Part shown: piece by piece, positions 57,742 to 64,000 of the stretch
Position numbering within the stretch: the stretch's first letter is position 1
Layout: the number at the start of each line of letters is the position of its first letter
Assembly: GCA_032622095.1 (NCBI GenBank)
Contig: CP136067.1
Span: 62,446,893 to 62,510,892, forward strand
DNA from: Siphonodentalium dalli
Lineage: Eukaryota; Mollusca; Scaphopoda; Gadilida; Siphonodentaliidae
DNA: 64,000 nucleotides
Direction of reading: 5' to 3'
Translations under genes and position numbers: made by a program
Notes under the pieces: model-generated
The model's database searches: none
What the model was told of the DNA's origin: nothing
What the model saw: only the letters and a program-made list of their open reading frames with translations

Positions 57742-58439
57742 TTTCCCAAAAGACTTAATAAGGCCATATTTGAGGCAACTCAAACATTTATACTAACAAG
57801 CAATCGATTTCGTTAGTCGCCAATTGTATTTCTGATATTCAAGCTAACAATGTGGTAATAATTTCAATAACTCGATCCAAAAAAAAACAAAAATAAATAA
57901 AAACAAAAAGCCATATTAAGGTACTGGCAAACTAGTGACTCCACTCGACACATATAGTTTTAAATTTTCCTTTGTAAAACAATAACATGCATAAGGGAAG
58001 TGATCATTGTAAATATATGTGCTAATTGCTTTTTTCCCTCTGTTCTCACCCAACTGTAATCCACCAGTTCATTAATCTTCTTATCATGCTCTGTATCTCT
58101 TCCTCTTACTTAATCTTGACTTCTCACTGACCACTATATGTAATCTATTCTTATCTGAGGAGATGGCTCCATATAAGCATCTGATGCTTGTTGTCAAATC
58201 CTCTTCCTCCCTTCTATTCTTCTATACATTGTGTCATGTTTTATAATTATATAATTTTGGGAAGAAATAAAATATTGTTTAAACCAAAATAAAATCAAAC
58301 TATGAGAACTATTCTAACTTATTTTTGGTGTGAATATCTAATCTACAACTAATGTATCAGAAATGAAATTTTTAAGAGGAATATATATCTTATTATACCA
58401 GTAGCGTACAGCATAGATACAGGTAGTGTGGGTGGGGCA

Positions 58440-58860
58440 GAGCTAAATCTCTTACCTCTGCCCCTATTTGAACAAACATGAATCCCCATCTCTGATATCT
58501 ATTCATCTAATAATTTTAAAGTCGCTTTTAAGAGTTGGAAGTTAATTGATTTTCCAAAAAGGAGCCCATTGGAACAGATCTAAACATGCCACCCAAGGAC
58601 CCTGCATACACAAATATAAGCTAAATAGACTTGATGGTTCTTGAGATTTAATAGTTGTTAGAATTACTATGGAGGGAAAACGTTATGGCCCTGGCATCCC
58701 TCCTATTTGACCTGATGAACTTATTTGAACAAATCTGAATGTGAGTCACATACAGGTAGGGAATTCATATAGATCTCGAAAAGAAAACAATTGTTGATGG
58801 ATGGATGGCCAGAACAATGGATGGAAGGACACTCTGACAGACCAACAGTTTTAATCCAAT
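58440..58860 (+). repeat. Diverged element C fragment
   Basis: It contains 'CCCCTATTTGAACAAACATG', CACCCAAGGACCCTGCATAC, 'GAATTACTATGGAGGGAAAA' and a weak 'GGATGGATGG' tract. No terminal hairpin is preserved. Confidence 0.68.
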
Positions 58861-58960
58861 ATACCCCCCACTTTTTTGTCCATAATCAGGTATAATGAGT
58901 TCACATAGATAATTGGTTAAGAAAATAATATTGGAACAGCCAAGCGTGAATTTAGTGTGT

Positions 58961-59345
58961 CTGAGGTCCCAAAAGGGTGAATGTAGTGATGCTACTCTGT
59001 AAGGTGGGCTAGCATCACCAAATTCACCATCTGGGAACCCAATTTTACTTAGTCCTCAACTGCTATGGGAGACCTAGGGACAAATAGAAGTTCTCCAGCT
59101 GAAGTTGGTGATGTATGACAGTATGCGCACCCATTTGACACCTCAATTATGCATTTTAGAATCTGAACAGAAGGGAAAAAAGCTGCTAAAAATGTCAATT
59201 TGAGACTCTAGATACTTCCCAGAAGATGAGGCCTAAGCAGAATGAGGTCCTCAGAGGGTGTATTTGGCGATGCTAGCCTGTCGTGCAGAGTAGCATAATT
59301 AAATTCACCCTCTGGGAACCTCATTCTACAAATTCCAGACACTTA
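58961..59345 (+). repeat. Diverged repeat G fragment with two GAATGAGG hairpins
   Basis: Hairpins at 58961-59048 (degenerate) and 59237-59329 flank sequence collinear with 37440-37640 ('CCCAGAAGATGAGGCCTAAG'). This is an older copy of the hairpin pair seen in the two 1.8-kb G repeats. Confidence 0.78.
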
Positions 59346-59759
59346 ATTAAAGCTTGGAAAAAAGGAATTTAATCTTATATTAATGACCAGTGTATTGTAA
59401 ACAATGATGGTGCTACATTGACAACTTTAGAAAACAAATGTTCAAAACTATTAATCTCATTTAAATTATGAATGACATGAATACACTCCCTGGGGACTCT
59501 GCCTATAGCCACAGAAGTTCTGTTATCTATCTATCTGGCACTGTTTTATAAACAACATGTGTCATGTCTATCAATTCTCAGCCCTGTGGTTCAGAGCAGA
59601 GATGGCTTGTAGTGGGAATGCAAGGATATTAAAAGGAACTTACTGAAAATTTCTGTACATCTGTCTGTTCATGTTTTCTCCCAAACCCCTGATTTCAACC
59701 AAATTTAGTGGGGTGACTAGAGGTACCTACCCCCTGAAGATGTAATGTCATAAGTTCTT

Positions 59760-60667
59760 CAAAATTGGAATTAAATGTTTTTTATTTTATTTAATAAAAA
59801 CTAATATTTATTAAAAATAAACTATATTTAATTTTGTTTTGTTTTTGTTAAATTGAGCAATAAGATGAATCTAAAAAAAAATCTTCAGATTTATGTCCAT
59901 AGCCTCACCCACATTTGACCCAGTGACCTCATTTGAACAAATCTGAACCACAGTCACCCAAGGTACTCTCATACCAAATATGAACCCATTCGGCCCGACG
60001 ACTTCAGAAAAGAAGTCGTTTTAAGAATTACTATGTGGAAAAATAGTTATGGTCCCGACATCAAAACTATTTGACTTAGTGACCTCATTTGAACAAATCT
60101 GAATATGAGTCACCTAGGGAATATCCACACCAAATATGAACCCATTCGTCATTATGGTTCCAGAAGAGAAGATATTCAAAGAATTGTTGACGGATGGACG
60201 GACGACGGACGAGGAGTGATGACTAAAGCTCTACCAGAGACTTCGTCTCAGGTGAGCTAAAAAGTGTTAAATCTAAAAAAAAAGTGAAAAGTGTAAAATG
60301 AAAAATATATGTATTTTAACTCTTTTTTTCATTTAGAATTTTTTTTTTGGAACAAATCTGAACGCCAGTCACCCAAGGACCCTTCATACCAAATATAAAC
60401 TAAATAGGCCTGATGATTCTTCAGAAGAAATCGTTTTAAGAATTGCTATAGAGGGAAAGAGTTATGGCCCTGGCTTCGCAGCTATTTGACCCAGTGACCT
60501 CATTTGAACAAATCTGAATGTGAATCACCTAGGGAACATCCACACCAAATATGAACCCATTCGGTCCTATGGATCTGGAGAAGATGTTCAAAGAATTGTT
60601 GACAGACGGATGGACGGACGGATGAGGATGATGACTATAGCTCCACCTGAGACGAAGCTAAAAAGTG
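59760..60667 (+). mobile_element. Two element C copies in tandem
   Basis: The first (to 60262) has GTTAAATTGAGCAATAAGAT, units with GACCCAGTGACCTCATTTGA, a GGATGGACGGACGACGGACG tract and the terminal hairpin AGCTCTACCAGAGAC-TTC-GTCTCAGGTGAGCT, then AAAA. The second (60345-60667) ends in a collapsed hairpin (CTCCACCTGAGACGAAGCTA), as if a precise deletion removed one arm. Confidence 0.82.
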
Positions 60668-60974
60668 ATCTTCCAAATTAACATAGAAAGTCTTGATTCA
60701 CTTAATCCGCTGACTAATTAAAGACTGTATATGTATGGCAATGGATGATAAGACAATAGAACTTCAAATAACCATCATAAACATGTCCAATATACATAAA
60801 CACTGCTTGTCAAAGTACAGTTTTCGTACCTTGATCGCAATAGAGTATCAAGGGGAAAAACTCTATCGTGCAGGGTTACTTACTTACTGTGCAAAGGTCG
60901 TAAAGGTCAAGTTGGGAAAGACTCATTCAATATCCAACTTCCTGCTTTTGTCGTAATAATTCATAACATTTTAG

Positions 60975-61145
60975 CAATAAACTTGGGTCTGTGGACAGCC
61001 TGTGGTGACAATATACCTGATAGTTATTGTTGCCTATGCCTATGGTGTTTTGTTGAATATCCACACATACTCCATTGTATTTAGCTCATTTTCGTGCTAC
61101 CATTTTCGATGCGGCGATGCTTGAGAATCAAAACCCCTTTTTTTT
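60975..61145 (+). repeat. Direct repeat K, copy 1
   Basis: 'GTGACAATATACCTGATAGT', TTATTGTTGCCTA, CCACACATACTCCATTGTAT and GAGAATCAAAACCCC recur in order at 62985-63235 with ~15-20 percent visible differences. The interval between copies is ~2 kb. Confidence 0.75.
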
Positions 61146-61514
61146 TAGCCTTAAATACTTTAACACGTTGACTGCCAACTCACATTCAATTACATGCAAA
61201 AAGTATGAGATAATTCGTAGTCGGCAGTCAACCTATTAACACTTCTTACTGTTCTTAGTTTGATAATATCTGATGAACTAGATTGAATGAGTTATTTGTA
61301 ATGTATTATATTAAACAGTCAAAACATGCTAGATAAATTTAGAACCAAATTATCCACTTAAAACAATTGTCAGCAAAATCAGTCTTGGTGACCACAGGTT
61401 TACAAAACTGGGAAACTATGAAAACAAAATAAACTAGTGCAAAATAAATAAAACTTCCGTGCTCTCAGGCACCTGAAAAGTTCTTTCAAAAAGCTTCATC
61501 AAACATTTTTTTTG

Positions 61515-62060
61515 AAATATTTTCTGTTAAAGGTATATTATATTTGAACAACGAAAATGAAATATTTTTGTTTCTGGAATATATTTTCCAGATTTTCCTA
61601 ATTTTTTTTTTTAAATAAATAGCCTCCCTCCCTCAATTTCAAAATTGAGATCTAAACGCCTCAAAACACAGATATTTAATTTTAATGGCCAGGAATATAA
61701 ATGATGATGCCAAAGCAAGGATTTATGACCATCAAATATCACAATTGAAGTTTGCTTAGAATTGAAGTTTGTCAATGAGAGCAACATTAGAAGTAGTCTT
61801 ATCAACAGGAATAAGGCCAAAAAAAACAGTTTTTGATTCTCGGGCAATTTTTTTTGAGAATCGATGAGGGAGCGAGGGTTTTATTTTTATTTTTATTTTT
61901 GTTATGGGGAAAATGCCCATAGTTAGCATGGGTTATTATACCTTCCCAGGTTAAGAAGATCTAAGGAGAACATTGTTTTGATATAAACTAATGTATTCCA
62001 CTATAAAGAATAACCAATTATCACATTATACTACCCGTACATCAAATCTGAAATAAAGAA
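61515..62060 (+). repeat. Dispersed repeat J, copy 2
   Basis: Matches both 51975-52170 and 53570-53720. Here the two parts are ~150 bp apart, whereas at the first locus they are ~1.4 kb apart with two exons between them. Confidence 0.72.
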
Positions 62061-62217
62061 TGACATAAATATATGACATTGTACTATCCGTACATCATGT
62101 AGGGATTTACCAGAATGATATATATACTAGAACAATGTATATTTCAATTTACTGAACCATTGTTGATATATTTGATATATGTATGTACCTTTTTATAGTA
62201 TATATCTATTTATATCA

Positions 62218-62285
62218 GACCTGTTTACTTTCATAATTTGAAATAGGGAGATTTAGTGAAAAATAGGGAGATTTTTTTCAATGTC
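62218..62285 (+). mobile_element. Solo hAT-type left end
   Basis: CAGACCTGTTTACTTTCATA then GAAATAGGGAGATTTAGTG and AAATAGGGAGATT match the left end of the hAT element at 47049. No matching right end was found in the window. Confidence 0.72.
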
Positions 62286-62984
62286 AGTAACATGGAAAAC
62301 ACTTCATATTTTTTAAATGCAACAAACAGTTTATGACATTTACATAGACTGTTTGTTGCATTTGGTTTGCATCTGCCATACCTCAGTTACCTGTTTCTTG
62401 ATTTTCTGCATTCAAAGGCACACCCTTTCGGTAGTATTCACAGTTTAGTACATCTATGCACAATTAACGGCCTTGACACCGACTACCGAGTGTCTCTAAT
62501 TTCTAAAATCACTGAATCATTGGGAATAAAATTACGATTTTTCGGTTATGGATCACGCTTTATTTCCAATAAGCCAAAATACAACGATTAAAAATATATT
62601 TGCACACTATAAAAAGGTGCTCTCGAATAATTTTGTAGCCAAATATATTCAGTAACATCGGTGAATTTAAAGAGAATACGCATGGACATAATTGTTTGAG
62701 GTCCGTTCGATTCGCGTTCTGTTACTGCGTATATATAAAACACGGAATACCACAAAGACGGAAACGGAACTAAAACAAACAAAAAGTTTAAATCGGGATT
62801 ATAAATTTTATATCTATCTATATACTTTAATATTTATCCATTTATAGTTACTATACATGCTAGCCATAAAAACTATTATACTAAACCAGCATACACATTG
62901 CCAATACGCACCATATTTCTTTCCGGTTTGCGTTCCCGAAATTGGAAATCTCATAATTGTTTACCTCGCGGAAACGCATTTGAC

Positions 62985-63235
62985 TTAATAAACTTGGGGT
63001 TTGGGCAGCTTGTTGTGACAATATACCTGGTAGTTATCGTTGCCTAGTGTCTGTTTTTGAATACCAACACATACACCATTGTATGTCTATCATATTCGAT
63101 GTTTGAAACATAACTAATTTCTCTTTTCTAGTTTCCTATTTTCGTGTTATCATTTGAAAATCGTAATAAAATGGTTCAACGCGGGCCTTTTTTCCAGACG
63201 CGGCTATGCCCGAGAATCAAACACTTTTTTTTTTT
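62985..63235 (+). repeat. Direct repeat K, copy 2
   Basis: Matches 60975-61145. It extends to a GAGAATCAAACAC plus T-run motif just 70 bases before the splice donor of exon 63307-63534. Confidence 0.75.
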
Positions 63236-63306
63236 TGCCTAACAGTTCATACATTATGGGCACAATATAACAACACACCCCTGAGATGTGGTATAAAGTT
63301 ACATAC

Positions 63307-63534
63307 CCGTCTGTTTTCTTTTGATCTGTGCTGGCAGACTGACATAGAGATTGAGCTTCTGGAGATCTATCTTTGATCGCTTGTATGAACGATATAGCTG
63401 CATGGCTATCAACTTTATCACAACATGAGTTTGAACGGTAAGATTTGCGAGACTGTGCTGACTGGCGGCGGAGTCGAGCTTTCAGCAATGCTAATTTACT
63501 CGTCCTCAGCTGTAGACAGAGGAGCCCAGTAGGA
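63307..63534 (-). CDS. INO80D: INO80D-like exon (first in window): basic helical segment
   Basis: The acceptor is TTTTATTTGCAG before 63534 and the donor is CGG|GTATGT at 63306. The exon is 228 nt, enters in phase 2 and leaves in phase 2. It encodes about 76 residues. The first half is Leu/Arg/Lys-rich (LALLKARLRRQSAQSRKS) and is predicted helical. Later comes 'AISFIQAIKDRSPEAQSLCQ'. In vertebrate INO80D a similar Arg/Lys-rich helical segment ending in an 'LIQELRR'-like stretch precedes the second Cys/His module, so position and character agree although identity is low. The two bases GG at its end need one base from the next exon, and the exon at 53127-53233 supplies exactly one. The exon lies right after a diverged repeat (62985-63235) but is not itself repeated in the window. 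Confidence 0.72.
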
Positions 63535-64000
63535 CTGCAAATAAAACAGCGAGACTAAATGTAAGTACATTATAAATTGACAAATTAGACATCCCTGTAA
63601 GGCCTTACCAATTTAATTAGTTGGTTTACGAACATGGGACCCAAACAAATGTAGATGGAGGAGGGAAAGAAAAAAAAAAAAAACTCCCTTCGGGTTTGTT
63701 CTATCCGGTATGAATTTTCACACGACATCACTGGAATTTTGTAACTTAAAATGGACATGTTATTTACCCTGAACACTTTATTCAACTTAAACTTTCAAAT
63801 ATATTAATATTTAATATATTAAATAATAATATAAAACAACTGACTGTATACCTTCCAATCTATCTATCTAGAATTACCTGTCAACTCCCCTTTCGGGTAT
63901 TACAGACAGGGTCCAGGTCTCGACTGTGGTCGGTGCTTTGGTGGGCTACTCTAACCTACAGCCGGGTTCTTTAACGTGCACATAGTCACCCATGTACACG

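Larger units (their letters stand above)
53870..58290 (+). mobile_element. Non-LTR retrotransposon (endonuclease + RT), decayed copy
   Basis: The whole element probably extends from about 53.87 kb to the A-rich 3' region at 57880-57910 or the second A-rich stretch ~58265-58290. Its coding core spans 54285-57741. It belongs to the jockey/CR1/L2-like group, with an apurinic-type endonuclease followed by a reverse transcriptase and a C-terminal Cys/His segment (CSCGEVETADQFLLYCPRYS). It sits antisense in the ~10-kb intron of the INO80D-like gene. The boundaries are estimates. I could not define a target duplication. Confidence 0.82.
18365..63534 (-). other. INO80D: INO80D-like gene locus, 3' portion (seven exons)
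   Basis: This is a minus-strand gene encoding a homologue of INO80 complex subunit D, a metazoan accessory subunit of the nuclear INO80 chromatin remodeller. Seven exons were joined by hand. Every intron has GT-AG ends and the phases agree throughout (2, 1, 0, 1, 1, 1), so 1,909 nt read through without a stop until 18365. The order of conserved blocks matches what I recall of vertebrate INO80D: a helical basic segment, a paired Cys/His module (CTAKF..., PVFD.RHE..LC.EH), a PRKKTKP(S/P)ALT basic block, and a 'VF..IPDE..D.F.GK' block followed by 'EEA..LE.AL'. Intron lengths are about 10.1, 0.8, 16.5, 3.1, 7.4 and 5.4 kb, all loaded with repeats. The 5' exons, including the first Cys/His module, must lie beyond the right edge. 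KANSL2 shares the Cys/His module but not the PRKKTKP block as far as I recall. Confidence 0.9.

Noticed and set aside
63900-64000. Possible dispersed repeat ending in CCGGGTTCTTTAACGTGC
   Set aside because: The motif feels familiar from invertebrate repeats, but only ~100 bases are visible at the window edge and there is no second copy here to compare.

Overview
This window is animal nuclear DNA, most likely from a marine mollusc (a bivalve is my first guess). It is AT-rich, has a long gene with kilobase-scale introns and GT-AG splice sites, and is crowded with short non-autonomous transposons, foldback hairpins and ~160-bp tandem-unit repeats of a kind familiar from bivalve genomes. There is no prokaryotic signal: no operons, CRISPR arrays or ribosome binding sites. 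The taxon call is an inference from repeat style.

One real host gene is recognised. It lies on the minus strand and fills most of the window: the 3' part of an INO80D homologue (INO80 chromatin-remodelling complex subunit D). Seven exons join in one uninterrupted reading frame: 63307-63534, 53127-53233, 52191-52324, 35489-35654, 32155-32394, 24696-24803 and 18365-19290 (stop codon). All six introns have GT-AG ends and every phase matches. The splice-consistent sum is 1,909 nt, or 635 residues plus the stop. The 5' exons lie beyond position 64000. Exons 2 and 3 together form a Cys/His module of the zf-C3Hc3H type. Exon 4 is the basic PRKKTKP-type segment. Exon 6 and the start of exon 7 carry a conserved acidic, hydrophobic segment. 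The rest of exon 7 is a Ser/Thr/Gln-rich tail.

The introns and the 3' flank are a layered transposon landscape. From left to right: 1-18 kb (3' flank) has a perfect 41-bp-stem hairpin, two large tandem-unit elements (2.4-4.9 kb and 12.4-14.8 kb) and a 1.8-kb duplicated block (15.0-16.8 kb, again at 36.1-37.9 kb). The 19.3-24.7 kb intron holds a TIR element and tandem 'CATAACTC' repeats, one interrupted by a Harbinger-like MITE. The 24.8-32.2 kb intron holds a ~130-bp satellite, two piggyBac-like MITEs with TTAA ends and a 3.07-kb non-autonomous Helitron. The 35.7-52.2 kb intron holds a second Harbinger-like MITE, a short Helitron, a 160-bp foldback, several tandem-unit elements, a hAT element with a perfect 8-bp target duplication nested in a larger inverted-repeat-bounded segment, and a 29-bp minisatellite with a 696-bp higher-order duplication. 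The 53.2-63.3 kb intron holds a decayed non-LTR retrotransposon with an endonuclease, a reverse transcriptase (FADD intact) and a degenerate 2A-like motif.

The most interesting pattern is that several repeat families that look unrelated inside share one plan: a short AGTGTCA-type end, ~150-165-bp internal units, a GACGGACGGAC tract, a family-specific terminal hairpin and an A-run. I propose they are one structural superfamily of non-autonomous elements.
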